Origin: Actinomadura sp. GC306
Lineage (GTDB): Bacteria; Actinomycetota; Actinomycetes; Streptosporangiales; Streptosporangiaceae
NCBI RefSeq assembly: GCF_004348665.1
Contig: NZ_SMKM01000039.1
Location: 1 to 32,258, forward strand
DNA: 32,258 nt
Reading direction: 5' to 3'
Below the pieces are notes generated by a model, which saw only the letters and a program-made list of their open reading frames with translations, searched no databases and was not told the DNA's origin. Positions 1 through 9,963 of this stretch are shown here, piece after piece. The position numbers and the translations under genes are program-made. How positions within the stretch are numbered: the first letter of the stretch is position 1; the number at the start of each line of letters is the position of its first letter.

Positions 1-3000
1 GGGGTGGGGTGCTCGAAGACGTCCTGCGGCCCGACGGAGAGCCCGGCCCGGTGCGCCCGGCCGGACACCACGATCGACAGGATGCTGTCGCCGCCCAGCG
101 CGAAGAAGTCGTCGTCGGCGCCGACCTCGGCGGTCTCCAGCACCTCGGCGAAGATCTCGCAGAACAGCCGCTCGCGCTCGGTCCGCGGCTCGCGGGCCGC
201 CGTCCGCTCGGCGGCGGGCGCGGGCAGCGCGGCCCGGTCGATCTTGCCGCCGGGGGTCAGCGGCAGCTCGCCGAGCACGACGACGTCCGCGGGGACCATC
301 GCGTCCGGCAGCGTCGCGGCGAGGGACGCGCGCAGCGCCGCAGGGTCCAGGTGGACGCCCGCCTCGGGCACGACGTAGGCGGCCAGCCGCACGCCGCCCG
401 GACCGTCCTCGCGGTCGACGACGGCCGCGCGCCGCACGCCCGGCTCCGCCGCGATCCGGGTCTCGACCTCGCCGAGCTCGATCCGGTTGCCGCGGACCTT
501 GACCTGGCGGTCGACCCGGCCGAGGTAGGTGAGGTATCCGGTGTCGCCGCCGGTGTGCCGGCGCACCAGGTCGCCGGTGCGGTACATGCGCTCGCCGGGG
601 GCGCCGAACGGGTCGGCGACGAACCGCTCGGCGGTCAGCCCCGCCCGGCGGTGGTAGCCGTGTGCGACCTGGTGCCCGCCGACGTAGAGTTCGCCCGCCG
701 CGCCGGGCGGCACGGGACGCAGCGCGCCGTCGAGCACGTACAGCCGGGTGGCCCCGACCGGGCCGCCGATCGGGACGGCCGGGCCGTCCGCGGCGCCGCC
801 GTACTCGCGGTAGGCGACCTGGATCGTCGTCTCCGTGGGGCCGTACACGTTGTACATCGGCACGCCGGTCAGCGCGGTCCACCGCGCGGCGAACCCACCC
901 GTCAGTGCCTCGCCGCCGCTGAACACGCGGCGCAGGGCGCGCAGCGCGGCCAGGTCGCCGGCGTCCTCGGCGGCCTGCAGGAAGGCCGCCAGCATCGACG
1001 GCACCATCGCGATCGTCGTGACGCCGTGCTCGCGGACGCGGGACGCCAGGTGGGCGGTGTCGCGCTGCCCGCCGGGGCGGGTCAGGACGATCCCGGCGCC
1101 GGCGCACAGCGGCCAGAACAGCTCCAGCAGCGACGCGTCGAACCCGGCCGACAGGTGCTGCAGGACGCGGTCGTCCGCGCCGAGCGGGAACCGCTCCCCC
1201 AGCCAGGTCATCTGGCTGACGACGGCGCGGTGCGGGACGAGGACGCCCTTGGGGCGGCCCGTCGACCCGGAGGTGTAGAGGAGGTAGGCGGGATGCTCCG
1301 GCCCGGCCGGCTCCCCTGCCGGGTCCGGGTGGCCGTCGCCGGGGGCGCCGTCCTCGTCGAGCAGGACGCGGGCCACGCCGTCCGCCTCCGGGACCCGTCC
1401 GGCGGCCTCCCGGGTGGTGAGGACGGTGCGGGCGGCGGAGTCGGCGAGCAGGTACGCCAGCCGGTCCGCGGGCAGGTCCACGTCGAGCGGCAGGTAGGCG
1501 GCACCGGCCCGCAGCGTGCCGAGCAGGGCGGCGACCAGTTCGGGCGAGCGCGGCACCGCGACCGCCACGATGTCGCCGGGCCGCGTCCCGCGCGCCAGGA
1601 GCCGCCGGGCGACGGCGTCCGCGCGCCGCTCCAGGGCCGCGTAGGTGAGGGTCGCGTCCGGCCCGTCGCCGATGACGGCGACGGCGTCCGGCGCCGCGGC
1701 GGCGCGCGCCGCGGCGGCGCGCGCCGCGATCATGCCGTGCAGCGTGCGGGCGGCGGGCCGCACCGGCTCCCCGGCTAGCGCGGCGCCCGCGCGCTCGGCG
1801 GCTGAGGGCGGCTCCAGGGCCGCGACGGGGCGCGCCGGGTCCGCGGCGAGGGCCTCCAGTACCGCGGTCAGCCGCGCGGCGATCCGCTCGGCGGTGGCCG
1901 CGTCGATCCGTGCGGCGTCGTGGTCGATCCGCAGCGCGAGCCGCCGGCCCGGCAGCACGATCAGCGCGAGCGGGTACTGCTCGACGTTGGTGAAGTCGAC
2001 CCCGGTGATCCCGACGGTGCCGGACGGGTCGCGCAGGTCCCGCTCCTCGGGGTAGTTCTCCAGCACGACGAGGGTGTCGAACAGCTCGCCCTCCCCCGCG
2101 AGCCGCTGGATGCGCGCGAGCCCGAGGTACTGGTGGTCGACCAGCGCCGACTGCGCGTCCTGCAGCCGGGCGAGCGCGGCGGCGAGCGGCTCGCCCGGCC
2201 GCCACCACATCCGCACCGGCAGCGTGTTGACGAACATGCCGACCATCGACTCGATGCCGGGGATGTCGGCGAACCGCCCGGAGACGGCCGTGCCGAACAC
2301 GACGTCCCCGCGGCCGGTCAGCCGCCCGAGCAGCAGGCCCCACGCGCCCTGGACGAGGGTGCCGAGCGTGAGGCCGTGGCGGCGGGCGCGGTCGGCGAGC
2401 GCGGCGGTGGTCTCCTCGGGAAGGTCGAAGCGGACGTCGGCCCGCCGCCGCGCCGGCGCGTCCCCGGCGGGCGGGGCCGGGAGCGTGTCGGCGAGCAGGG
2501 TCGGGCCGTCCAGGTCGTCGAGGGCGGCGCGCCAGGCCGCCTGGGCGGCGTCGCGGTCGCGGCCCGCCAGCCAGGCGAGGTAGTCGCGGTAGGGGGTGAG
2601 CGGGGCCGGCGTGCGCGGTCCGGCGTCCGCCGCGCCCGGGTGCTCGTAGAACTCCAGCAGCTCGCGGAGCATGACCTGCACCGACCACCCGTCGGCCACG
2701 ATGTGGTGGAACATCAGCACCAGGGCGTGGTGGTCGCGGTCGTGCCGGACGAGCGTGCAGCGCAGCAGCGGCGGCCGCTCCAGGTCGAAGCCGCGGGCGT
2801 TCTCCTCCGCCGCCACGGCCTCGGCCCGCGCGGCGCGCTCGGTCTCGCCGAGCTCGCTGAGATCGACCTCGCGCCACGGCACGGTGACCCGGCCGCCGGG
2901 GACGGCCTGCACGATCCGTCCGTCGTCCAGGCGGACGAACCCGGCCCGCAGCGGGGCGTGCCGGTCGAGGACGGCCTGCATGGCCCGGCGCAGCGCCGCC

Positions 3001-6000
3001 GCGTCCAGCGGCCCGCGCAGGTCGATGACGTGCTGGACGACGTAGACGTTGCCGGACGGCTCGTCCACGAGGGTGTGGAAGAGGAAGCCCTCCTGCAGCG
3101 GTGTAAGCGGCAGCACCTCGCCCGTATCGCCGAGGAGCTCGCCGAGCCGGCGGGTGTCGGCCTCGCCGAGCCGCACCAGCGGCCCGGCGGCGTCCGCCGC
3201 ACCGGATGCGGGCTCCTCCCCCGTGGACGCCGCGGCGGCGAGCGCGGCGGCGGTGCGGTTGCGGAAGACGTCGCCGGCGGAGAGCACGAGGCCGGCCGCG
3301 CGCGCTCTGATGAGCACCTGGATCGCCAGGATGCTGTCGCCGCCGAGCTCGATGAAGTCGTCGTCGGGTCCGACGTCCGGCACGCCGAGGACCTCGGCGT
3401 ACACGCCGCACAGCATCTCCGCGCGCTCCCGGAGGGCCCGGTCGGAGAGGCGGGTGCGCTCCGCCGGGGCGGGGCGGCGGGCGGCGGCCTGCGCGGCGTA
3501 GTCCGGGGCGGGCAGCGCCGCCCGGTCGATCTTGCCGCTGGGCAGCACCGGGAGCTCGGCCAGCGGCACGAACGCCGCCGGGACCATGTAGGCGGGCAGC
3601 CGGTCCCGCAGGTGCGCGCGCAGGGCGTGCACCAGGGCGCCCACGTCCCGGAACCCGGACGGCGTGTTCGCATACACGGACGGCGCCGCCCCGGCCTCGC
3701 CGCCGGGGCGGTAGACCTCGCCGGGCTCGGCGCCCGGGGCCGCGAACAGCACGTCGAGGGAACCGTCCGCCGCGTCGCCGGACCAGGTCGCCGTCACCGT
3801 GCGGCCGGACTCCGCACCGAGACTCCACAGCGCCTCGGGATCGACGGCCGCGGGAAGCGGCTCGCCGGGCCACAGGGCCCGCTCGGCCGCCAGGTCGGGC
3901 GTCAGGCGGGCGTTGGGCACGCCGTTGACCCGCACCAGTGGCGGCCCGCCGGCCAGCCGCTCCGCCAGCGCGGCGAGGTCGCCGACCTCCGTGCCCCAGC
4001 GCAGCTCGCACGCCTCCGGCGCGTCCCGCCCGGCGCCGGCCCGGGTGTGCAGGACCACGTCGTAGCGGTGCCTGCTCAGCTCGTTGTGGTGCCGGGCGCG
4101 CTTGACGCGCAGGTCCACCGCGCGGATCCCGTCGACGGCGTCCGCCAGCGCGGGGAAGAAGTCGGGGTCGAGGAGCAGCTCGCCCTCCCAGCGCACCGCC
4201 TGCTCGGCCGCCGACCGCAGCTCCGCGACGGCGCCGGGCCCGATGTCGCCGCCGTGCCGCGCGGCCTCCACGGCGGCGCGCAAAGTGCGCAGCAGCCGCA
4301 GGTTGCGGACGTCCCCGACGAACACGCTGCCGCCGGGGGCGAGCAGGTCCACCGCCGACCGGAGCACCTGGGCGAGGTAGCCGGCGCTGGGGAAGTACTG
4401 CGCCACCGAGTTGACGACGACGGTGTCGAAGTGCCCGCGCGGCAGGCCGCCGAAGTCGTGCGCGGGCTGCGCGCGCAGCTCCACCCGGCCGGCGAGTTCC
4501 GGGACGCCGCCGACCCGGCCGCGCAGCGTGGCGACCGCCTCCTCGGACAGGTCGGTGCCCCAGTACGACTCGCAGTGCGGCGCGACGCCCGACAGGATCA
4601 GGCCGCTGCCGACCCCGATCTCCAGGACCCGGCGCGGCCGCAGTTCCAGGATCCGCCCGATGGTCGCCTCCCGCCACTCCCGCATCTGCTCCAGCGGGAT
4701 GGGGCGGCCGTCGTAGGTGCTGTTCCAGCCGGTGAAGCCCTCCGCCAGGCCGCCGTCACCGGACGCCACGGCGGTGTAGAGCAGCTCGTGCAGGCGCTTC
4801 CACTCGTCGACCTGGGCGCGCTCCCGGCGCTCGTCGCGGTCCGCCGGGGCTCCGGCGGCGGGCACGACGTAGGCGACGAGCCGCCGGTCGCCGGGCCGGT
4901 CCTCGCGGACGGTGACCGCGGTCTGCGCGACCGACGGGTGCCCGCCGAGCACCGCCTCGATCTCGGCGGGCTCGACGCGGAAGCCGCGGATCTTCACCTG
5001 GTCGTCGGCGCGCCCGGCGAACTCCAGCCGGCCGTCGGGCAGCCACCGCACGAGGTCGCCGGTGCGGTAGAGCCGCCCGCCGGGCGGGCCGAACGGGTCG
5101 GCGACGAACCGCCCGGCGGTCAGCCCGGGGCGGCCGAGGTAGCCGCGGGCCAGCCCGGACCCGCCGAGGTACAGCTCCGCCGTCACCCCGGGCGGGACGG
5201 GGCGCAGGGCGTCGTCCAGCACGTAGGCGCGGGTGCCCGGGTCCGGGCGGCCGATGGGGATCGTCGAGCCCGGCTCGGGGTCGTCCGGGCATTCGCCGAG
5301 GGTCGAGTTGACCGTCGCCTCGGTCGGCCCGTACGCGTTGAACATGTTCCGGCCGGGCGACCAGCGGGCCACGAGCTCCGCCGAGACGCGCTCGGTGCCG
5401 GCGAGCAGGGTGGCGCCGGCCGGGAGCGTGCAGTCCTCCGGCATCGTGGCGAGCAGCGCCGGCGGCAGGATCATGAAGTCGACGCCGTGCTCGGCGGCGT
5501 AGTCGGCCAGCTCCGGGCCGGGCACCCGCCGCTCGGACGGGACGATCACCAGCCGGCCGCCGGAGAGCAGCCCGAGGCACAGGTCCCAGAACGCGACGTC
5601 GAAGCTGGGCGAGGCGAACTGCAGGACCCTGCTGTGCGGCCCGACGCCGAGCCGCTCCGACTGCGTGGCGACGAGCTTGGCCACCCCGGAGTGCGTGACG
5701 ATGACGCCCTTGGGCCGGCCGGTGGAACCGGAGGTGTAGATCACGTACGCCGCGTTGCGGACGTCCAGCGGGACGGCGGGGTCGGTACCGGGGCGGGCGG
5801 CGATCTCGGCCGCGACCTCGGGCAGGTCGAGCAGGAGGCGCTCCGTCCCGGCGGACTCGGGCACGGCCTGCGCCAACCCGCGGGTGGTGAGCAGGCAGAC
5901 CGGCGCGGCGTCGGCCAGCATGAAGGCGAGCCGCTCCGCCGGGTAGTCCGGGTCGAGCGGCAGGTACGCGGCGCCCGCCTTGAGCACGGCCAGCTCCGCG

Positions 6001-6314
6001 ACGATCAGGTCAGGCGACCGCGGCAGCGCCAGCGCCACGACCCGCTCGGGCCCGGCGCCGCGTCCGGCCAGGACGTGCGCCAGCCGGTTGGCCCGCGCGT
6101 CCACCTCGGCGTAGGTCAGTTCGGTGTCGCCGAACACCACGGCCACCGCGTCCGGGTGCCGGCGCACCCGCGCCCGGAACATCTCGGGGAGCGTCGCCGG
6201 CGGCACCCGGCAGGCGGTGTCGTTCCATTCGACGAGGATCCGGTGGAGTTCCCCCGGGCTGGGCTCCGTCTCCGGTCCGGCGCTGTTCTGGTCAGCGGTG
6301 AATTCCTGGGTCAC
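1..6314 (-). CDS. Siderophore nonribosomal peptide synthetase, A-nMT-T-C-A-T..., C-terminus beyond left edge
   Basis: This synthetase would build the peptide backbone of a hydroxamate siderophore. It reads as one uninterrupted frame of about 2104 visible codons and has no stop before the edge. The start is GTG at 6314, with GGAGGT six bases upstream. The order seen is: adenylation domain 1 (A3 motif [11 protein letters not shown] near residue 195, A8 [17 protein letters not shown]); an inserted SAM-dependent N-methyltransferase (VLEIGVGSG near residue 563); the rest of A1 ending LPSGKIDR; carrier domain FIELGGDSI with Ser about 994; a condensation domain ([20 protein letters not shown] from His about 1203); adenylation domain 2 ([11 protein letters not shown] near 1680, PGGKIDR near 2020); and carrier FFALGGDSI with Ser about 2077, followed by a linker. 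Starting with an A domain marks it as the initiating subunit. Motif alignment to GrsA gives pocket residues D-V-W-I-L-A-A-V-N for A1 and D-A-L-A-F-G-V-I-Q for A2. I do not recognise either code. Neighbours imply hydroxyornithine or formyl-hydroxyornithine substrates (inference). No MbtH-like gene is in view. Confidence 0.95.
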   Translation of the reverse strand, partial: MTQEFTADQNSAGPETEPSPGELHRILVEWNDTACRVPPATLPEMFRARVRRHPDAVAVVFGDTELTYAEVDARANRLAHVLAGRGAGPERVVALALPRSPDLIVAELAVLKAGAAYLPLDPDYPAERLAFMLADAAPVCLLTTRGLAQAVPESAGTERLLLDLPEVAAEIAARPGTDPAVPLDVRNAAYVIYTSGSTGRPKGVIVTHSGVAKLVATQSERLGVGPHSRVLQFASPSFDVAFWDLCLGLLSGGRLVIVPSERRVPGPELADYAAEHGVDFMILPPALLATMPEDCTLPAGATLLAGTERVSAELVARWSPGRNMFNAYGPTEATVNSTLGECPDDPEPGSTIPIGRPDPGTRAYVLDDALRPVPPGVTAELYLGGSGLARGYLGRPGLTAGRFVADPFGPPGGRLYRTGDLVRWLPDGRLEFAGRADDQVKIRGFRVEPAEIEAVLGGHPSVAQTAVTVREDRPGDRRLVAYVVPAAGAPADRDERRERAQVDEWKRLHELLYTAVASGDGGLAEGFTGWNSTYDGRPIPLEQMREWREATIGRILELRPRRVLEIGVGSGLILSGVAPHCESYWGTDLSEEAVATLRGRVGGVPELAGRVELRAQPAHDFGGLPRGHFDTVVVNSVAQYFPSAGYLAQVLRSAVDLLAPGGSVFVGDVRNLRLLRTLRAAVEAARHGGDIGPGAVAELRSAAEQAVRWEGELLLDPDFFPALADAVDGIRAVDLRVKRARHHNELSRHRYDVVLHTRAGAGRDAPEACELRWGTEVGDLAALAERLAGGPPLVRVNGVPNARLTPDLAAERALWPGEPLPAAVDPEALWSLGAESGRTVTATWSGDAADGSLDVLFAAPGAEPGEVYRPGGEAGAAPSVYANTPSGFRDVGALVHALRAHLRDRLPAYMVPAAFVPLAELPVLPSGKIDRAALPAPDYAAQAAARRPAPAERTRLSDRALRERAEMLCGVYAEVLGVPDVGPDDDFIELGGDSILAIQVLIRARAAGLVLSAGDVFRNRTAAALAAAASTGEEPASGAADAAGPLVRLGEADTRRLGELLGDTGEVLPLTPLQEGFLFHTLVDEPSGNVYVVQHVIDLRGPLDAAALRRAMQAVLDRHAPLRAGFVRLDDGRIVQAVPGGRVTVPWREVDLSELGETERAARAEAVAAEENARGFDLERPPLLRCTLVRHDRDHHALVLMFHHIVADGWSVQVMLRELLEFYEHPGAADAGPRTPAPLTPYRDYLAWLAGRDRDAAQAAWRAALDDLDGPTLLADTLPAPPAGDAPARRRADVRFDLPEETTAALADRARRHGLTLGTLVQGAWGLLLGRLTGRGDVVFGTAVSGRFADIPGIESMVGMFVNTLPVRMWWRPGEPLAAALARLQDAQSALVDHQYLGLARIQRLAGEGELFDTLVVLENYPEERDLRDPSGTVGITGVDFTNVEQYPLALIVLPGRRLALRIDHDAARIDAATAERIAARLTAVLEALAADPARPVAALEPPSAAERAGAALAGEPVRPAARTLHGMIAARAAAARAAAAPDAVAVIGDGPDATLTYAALERRADAVARRLLARGTRPGDIVAVAVPRSPELVAALLGTLRAGAAYLPLDVDLPADRLAYLLADSAARTVLTTREAAGRVPEADGVARVLLDEDGAPGDGHPDPAGEPAGPEHPAYLLYTSGSTGRPKGVLVPHRAVVSQMTWLGERFPLGADDRVLQHLSAGFDASLLELFWPLCAGAGIVLTRPGGQRDTAHLASRVREHGVTTIAMVPSMLAAFLQAAEDAGDLAALRALRRVFSGGEALTGGFAARWTALTGVPMYNVYGPTETTIQVAYREYGGAADGPAVPIGGPVGATRLYVLDGALRPVPPGAAGELYVGGHQVAHGYHRRAGLTAERFVADPFGAPGERMYRTGDLVRRHTGGDTGYLTYLGRVDRQVKVRGNRIELGEVETRIAAEPGVRRAAVVDREDGPGGVRLAAYVVPEAGVHLDPAALRASLAATLPDAMVPADVVVLGELPLTPGGKIDRAALPAPAAERTAAREPRTERERLFCEIFAEVLETAEVGADDDFFALGGDSILSIVVSGRAHRAGLSVGPQDVFEHPT
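1691..1728 (-). repeat. 15-nt tandem repeat inside the NRPS
   Basis: Two perfect copies of GCGCCGCGGCGGCGC (1691-1705 and 1706-1720) plus an 8-nt partial copy lie in tandem. They are in frame and lengthen an Ala/Arg-rich stretch ([14 protein letters not shown]) at the junction between the condensation and second adenylation domains. A local in-frame duplication in a linker is the simplest explanation. Confidence 0.7.
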
Positions 6315-6384
6315 GACCGCACCTCCGCCACGGCCGGCACGGCCGGCCGTGCTCGCACACTCCTGGCTGCTGGCACGCTCCCGC

Positions 6385-6414
6385 GACCGGGCCGGCGTCG
6401 TCGCCGGCCCGGTC
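6385..6414 (-). terminator. Perfect 13-bp hairpin between lipoprotein gene and NRPS
   Basis: The arms GACCGGGCCGGCG (6385-6397) and CGCCGGCCCGGTC (6402-6414) pair perfectly around the loop TCGT, about 40 bases after the stop of the lipoprotein gene. There is no U-tract, as is common for actinomycete terminators. It may end or attenuate the transcript before the NRPS, which starts 70 bases further on. No iron box was seen in this 139-bp gap, so the NRPS may depend on read-through. Confidence 0.5.
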
Positions 6415-6453
6415 CTCACGTGCGGTGTCGTCCGGTGGTCCCTCCGGGGGGCG

Positions 6454-7488
6454 TCAGCCCGCCTTGGTGAGCAGCGGCACCATCTGGCCGATGGCGTACG
6501 GGATGCTCAGGACGGTGTTGAAGGAGACCGCCGCGCCGGTCGGGTTGTACGGCACGAAGACGACGCGGTCCTCCTTGGCCACCTTGAGTCCGGTGTAGAC
6601 GTCGTCCTTCTCGACGGTCTTCTCGGCGTCCGGGACCGACGTCAGGAAGATCAGCCGGTCGACGTCGACCATGTCCAGCCGCTCGGAGCCGATGACGGCC
6701 GCCTGCTCCTTGCCGGCCGCCTGGGCGACCGGGTCCGGGACGGTCATGCCCAGGCTCTTCATGAACTCCACCTTCGGGTCGGTGGGCCCGAAGACGGCGT
6801 ACTGGCCGGGCTTGAACGGGTCGGCGACCGCGAACGTCTTGCCGGCGAGCGACGGGTTCTTCTCGCGCGCCTCGGCGAAGCCGCGCTCCACCCCGGCGAC
6901 GACCTCCTTGGCCTGCGCCTCCTTGCCGAGCGCGCGGCCGGTGACCAGGGTCATCTCCTGCCACGGCATGGCGTAGTCGGCGTGGTCGGCGGACTGCGCG
7001 ACGGTGGGAGCGATCTTGGAGAGCTTGTCGTAGTCCGCCTTGGTGATCCCGGTGTAGAGGCCGATGATGAGGTCGGGCCGCAGCGCGGCGATCTTCTCGA
7101 ACTCCAGGTCCTCGCGCTGCCCGACGACCTCGGGCTTGGCGCCGCCCCACTTCTGGGCGCTCCACGGGTACTCCGCCACACCGAGGCCGAGCCCGGTGAA
7201 CTCCACGACCCCGACGGGCTTGACGCCCAGCGCCAGCACCGCGTCCTGGTCGGTCATCCCGACGGTCACCACCCGCTCGGGCGCCGCCTTGATCTCGGTC
7301 GTCCCGTACTTGTGCTGCACGCTCACCGGGAAGCCGCCCTCGGCGGCGGCCTTGCCGTCGCCGCCGGATTCCGGCTCCTCGCCGCCGCAGGCCGCGAGGC
7401 CAAGCGTCAGGAGCAGGACGGTCACCACGGCCATGGCGACCTTCCCGGGGAGCGACATATCGGCCGGCCTTCGCGATGTGGGGGACAT
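6454..7488 (-). CDS. Siderophore-binding lipoprotein (FecB/FepB-like periplasmic-binding family)
   Basis: This is the substrate-binding component of an iron-siderophore ABC importer, anchored on the outside of the cell membrane. The 344-residue product has a lipoprotein signal peptide with lipobox LAAC (Cys34 from the chosen start). The fold-family signatures follow: [26 protein letters not shown] near the N-terminus, LRPDLIIG, and [20 protein letters not shown]. The start ATG at 7488 has GAAGGG six bases upstream. A second ATG at 7458 would give a more ordinary 23-residue signal peptide and is a real alternative. The gene is divergent from the permease genes across two iron boxes, so it should be derepressed by iron starvation together with them. 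It lies upstream of the NRPS on the same strand. Confidence 0.95.
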   Translation of the reverse strand: MSPTSRRPADMSLPGKVAMAVVTVLLLTLGLAACGGEEPESGGDGKAAAEGGFPVSVQHKYGTTEIKAAPERVVTVGMTDQDAVLALGVKPVGVVEFTGLGLGVAEYPWSAQKWGGAKPEVVGQREDLEFEKIAALRPDLIIGLYTGITKADYDKLSKIAPTVAQSADHADYAMPWQEMTLVTGRALGKEAQAKEVVAGVERGFAEAREKNPSLAGKTFAVADPFKPGQYAVFGPTDPKVEFMKSLGMTVPDPVAQAAGKEQAAVIGSERLDMVDVDRLIFLTSVPDAEKTVEKDDVYTGLKVAKEDRVVFVPYNPTGAAVSFNTVLSIPYAIGQMVPLLTKAG

Positions 7489-7566
7489 CGGCTGCCCTTC
7501 AATATCGGGGTTGGGGGGACGGCCGGGCAGGCGGAACAGCTGCCACGCCCGGCACCGCTGCGATGC

Positions 7567-7585
7567 TAAGGTAAGCCTTACCTAA
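7567..7585. promoter_or_regulatory. Iron box (DmdR/IdeR-type operator) 1
   Basis: TAAGGTAAGCCTTACCTAA matches the actinobacterial iron-box consensus TTAGGTTAGGCTAACCTAA at 15 of 19 positions and is itself almost palindromic. It lies 79 bp upstream of the lipoprotein start, in the divergent promoter region shared with the permease operon. An Fe(II)-loaded DtxR-family repressor is expected to bind here. Confidence 0.88.
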
Positions 7586-7607
7586 GCACAAGGTCCCAGC
7601 GACCCGA

Positions 7608-7626
7608 TAAGGTATGGCTCACCTAA
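7608..7626. promoter_or_regulatory. Iron box (DmdR/IdeR-type operator) 2
   Basis: TAAGGTATGGCTCACCTAA matches the consensus TTAGGTTAGGCTAACCTAA at 15 of 19 positions. It is 41 bp from iron box 1 and about 58 bp upstream of the permease start, so each divergent transcription unit probably has its own box. Confidence 0.85.
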
Positions 7627-7683
7627 CCGCGATCCCGCCCCCGGGACCGCGACCGGCCCCCCACCGGACAGGTTGTGATCCAC

Positions 7684-8817
7684 GTGACGGAAGAGACCCG
7701 GTCGCCCGGCCCCGTGGCCGCCGAACGGGCCGGAAGCGCCGCGGGGAAGGCGTCCCCGGGCGTCCTGGACGTCCCGCACCCCGGCGGCCGGGGTGTGCGA
7801 TCCGGCGCCGGCTTCGGGCGGTCACGCGTTCACCGGCTCCTGTTACTGGCGGGGGCGCTCTGCCTCCTCGCCCTCCTGTGCGCGCTGTCGATCGCGGTGG
7901 GCAGCCGCCAGATCCCCCTCGGCCAGGTGCTCGCGGTCCTCACCGGGCCGCACGACACCCAGATCGGCCGCATCGTGTGGGACGTGCGCGTCCCCCGCAC
8001 CCTCCTCGGCGTCCTCGCCGGGTCCGCGCTCGGGGTCGCCGGCGCGGTCATGCAGGCGCTCACCCGCAACCCGCTGGCCGATCCCGGCCTGCTCGGCGTC
8101 AGCGCGGGCGCCGCCTTCGCGCTGATGCTCGCCGTCGGGGTCATGGGCATGACCTCGCTGTACGGCTACGTCTGGTTCGCGTTCGCCGGGGCGCTGGCCG
8201 CGAGCGTCGTCGTGTACGCCGTGGGCGGGCTCGGCCGCGGCGGGCAGACGCCGGTCAAGCTCGCGCTCGCCGGGATCGCCGTCACGTTCATGCTGGAGTC
8301 GGTCACCCGCGGCGTCTCGCTGATCGACCCGCAGGTGCTCAACCGGTACCGCTACTGGGCGTCCGGCTCACTGGCCGGCCAGGAGATCACGACGATCCTG
8401 CAGGTCCTGCCGTTCCTGGCGGGCGGCGCGGTCCTGGCGCTGAGCATCACGCCCGCGCTGAACAACATCGCGCTCGGCGACGACGTCGCCGCCGCGCTCG
8501 GCCGCCGGCTGGGCCGCATCCGGCTGCGGGGCGCGCTGTCGGTCATGCTGCTCACCGGGGCGGCCGTCGCGGTCGCGGGCCCGATCGTCTTCATCGGGCT
8601 CGTCGTCCCGCACGCCGTGCGCGCCCTCAGCGGGCCCGACCAGCGCTGGCTCATCCCGCTCACCGCGCTGCTGGCCCCCTGCCTGCTGCTGGCCGCCGAC
8701 ATCATCGGGCGGGTCGTCGCCCGCCCCCAGGAGATCGACGTCGGCATCGTGGCCGCGTTCCTCGGCGCGCCGTTCTTCATCGCCCTGATCCGCCGTCGCC
8801 GCCTCGCCGAGCTGTGA
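7684..8817 (+). CDS. FecCD-family siderophore ABC transporter permease 1
   Basis: This is an integral membrane subunit of the iron-siderophore importer. The body is strongly hydrophobic and carries FecCD hallmarks: VRVPRTLLGVLAGSALGVAG, QALTRNPLADPGLLGVSAGAA, the GLVVPHAVR motif for contact with the ATPase, and DIIGRVVARPQEIDVGIVAAFLGAPFF at the C-terminus. A hydrophilic N-terminal extension of about 50 residues precedes the first membrane helix. GTG 7684 is chosen because GGACAGG ends 11 bases upstream; in-frame GTG 7675 is too close to that site but cannot be excluded. It is the first gene of the plus-strand uptake operon behind iron box 2, and probably dimerises with permease 2. Confidence 0.95.
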   Translation: MTEETRSPGPVAAERAGSAAGKASPGVLDVPHPGGRGVRSGAGFGRSRVHRLLLLAGALCLLALLCALSIAVGSRQIPLGQVLAVLTGPHDTQIGRIVWDVRVPRTLLGVLAGSALGVAGAVMQALTRNPLADPGLLGVSAGAAFALMLAVGVMGMTSLYGYVWFAFAGALAASVVVYAVGGLGRGGQTPVKLALAGIAVTFMLESVTRGVSLIDPQVLNRYRYWASGSLAGQEITTILQVLPFLAGGAVLALSITPALNNIALGDDVAAALGRRLGRIRLRGALSVMLLTGAAVAVAGPIVFIGLVVPHAVRALSGPDQRWLIPLTALLAPCLLLAADIIGRVVARPQEIDVGIVAAFLGAPFFIALIRRRRLAEL

Positions 8818-8897
8818 GCGCCGCCCGTGCGCGGCCCGGCGGCCCGCCCGCAGACCACGACCCGCCGAAGCACCGGCCCGGACGGGGGAGCACGAGC

Positions 8898-9959
8898 GTG
8901 ATCGAGGTATCCCGGGTCGGCGGGCGCACCGCCGTGCGGCTCGCCCGGCCGCCCGTGTCGGCGGTCGTCCGGCCCCGGCTGCTGGTGACGTGCGCGGTCC
9001 TGGCCTGCGCGACCTTCGCCGCCCTGTGCGTGAGCCTGACCACCGGCGAGTTCCCGCTGCCCGTGACGGAGGCGGTGCCGGCGCTGTGGGGCGGCGGCGA
9101 CCCGGGCGCGCGGCTCATCGTCCAGGAGTTCCGGCTGCCGCGCGCCCTGGCCGGGATGCTCGCCGGCGCCGCCTTCGGCGTGTCCGGCGCGATCTTCCAG
9201 ACCCTCACCCGCAACCCCCTCGCCAGCCCGGACATGCTCGGCATCACGCAGGGCGCGGGCGTCGCCGTGGTCGGCGGCATCGTGCTCGGCCTCGGCGCGG
9301 GCCTCGGCACCCAGACGCTCGGCCTGACGGGCGCGCTGCTCACCGCCGTGCTCATCTACGCGCTGGCCTGGAAGCGCGGCACCACCGGCTTCCGCATCGT
9401 GCTCGTCGGCATCGGCGTGAACTGGGTGTGCGTCAGCGCCACCCAGTACCTCATCGTCCGGGCGAAGGTCTACCAGGCGCAGGAGGCCGTGGGATGGCTG
9501 GTGGGCAACCTGAACGGCCGGGGGTGGGAGAGCGCCCGCCCGCTCGTCCTCGCGCTGGCGGTGCTCCTGCCGGTGGTGCTGCTGCTCAGCCCGTGGCTGC
9601 GCGCGCTGCACCTCGGCGACCAGGTGGCGGGCGGGCTCGGCGTCCCGGTGCAGCGGGCGCGGCTGGCGCTGCTGTGCGCGGCGGTCGGCCTCGTCGCGTT
9701 CGCCACCGCGGCGGCCGGGCCGGTCGCCTTCGTGGCGCTGGCCGCGCCGCAGATCGCGCTGCGGCTCGCCGGCACCGCCCGGCCGCCGCTGACCGCCTCC
9801 GCGGTCACCGGCGCGCTGGTCGTGCTCGGCTGCGACATGCTCGGGCAGCGCCTCTTCCCCGACCTGGAACTGCCGGTCGGCGTCATCACCGGCGTGCTCG
9901 GCGCGCCGTTCCTGCTCTGGCTCCTCGCCCGCGCCAACCGCATCGGCTCCGGAGGCTGA
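8898..9959 (+). CDS. FecCD-family siderophore ABC transporter permease 2
   Basis: This is the second membrane subunit of the importer, 353 residues. It shows the paralogous FecCD motifs FRLPRALAGMLAGAAFGVSG, QTLTRNPLASPDMLGITQGAG and FVALAAPQIALRLAG, and ends PVGVITGVLGAPFLLWLLARANR. The start GTG 8898 has GGGGGAG ending seven bases upstream. The frame is open further upstream into permease 1, but that part overlaps the preceding gene out of frame and is not coding. The two permeases are similar in architecture but clearly diverged, which fits a heterodimeric FepD/FepG-like channel. The ATPase gene follows after four bases. Confidence 0.95.
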   Translation: MIEVSRVGGRTAVRLARPPVSAVVRPRLLVTCAVLACATFAALCVSLTTGEFPLPVTEAVPALWGGGDPGARLIVQEFRLPRALAGMLAGAAFGVSGAIFQTLTRNPLASPDMLGITQGAGVAVVGGIVLGLGAGLGTQTLGLTGALLTAVLIYALAWKRGTTGFRIVLVGIGVNWVCVSATQYLIVRAKVYQAQEAVGWLVGNLNGRGWESARPLVLALAVLLPVVLLLSPWLRALHLGDQVAGGLGVPVQRARLALLCAAVGLVAFATAAAGPVAFVALAAPQIALRLAGTARPPLTASAVTGALVVLGCDMLGQRLFPDLELPVGVITGVLGAPFLLWLLARANRIGSGG

Positions 9960-9963
9960 ACCC

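Noticed and set aside
1..6314. A broken or frameshifted NRPS, suspected because of its edge position and tandem repeat.
   Set aside because: The phase is the same at the start codon, A1, methyltransferase, both carrier domains, condensation domain and A2; the repeat is 15 nt and keeps the frame.
1920..6470. A plus-strand open frame of about 1516 codons opposite the NRPS (and a similar one at 9-1778).
   Set aside because: The minus-strand frame has every NRPS motif in order and one continuous phase. The plus-strand product is a low-complexity Arg/Gly/Val/Pro sequence, an antisense shadow of high-GC codon bias.
7614..8897. The open frame leading into permease 2 from 7614, which would give a 781-residue fusion.
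   Set aside because: The upstream part is a shifted shadow of permease 1. A good ribosome site precedes GTG 8898, and the product from there has normal family length.
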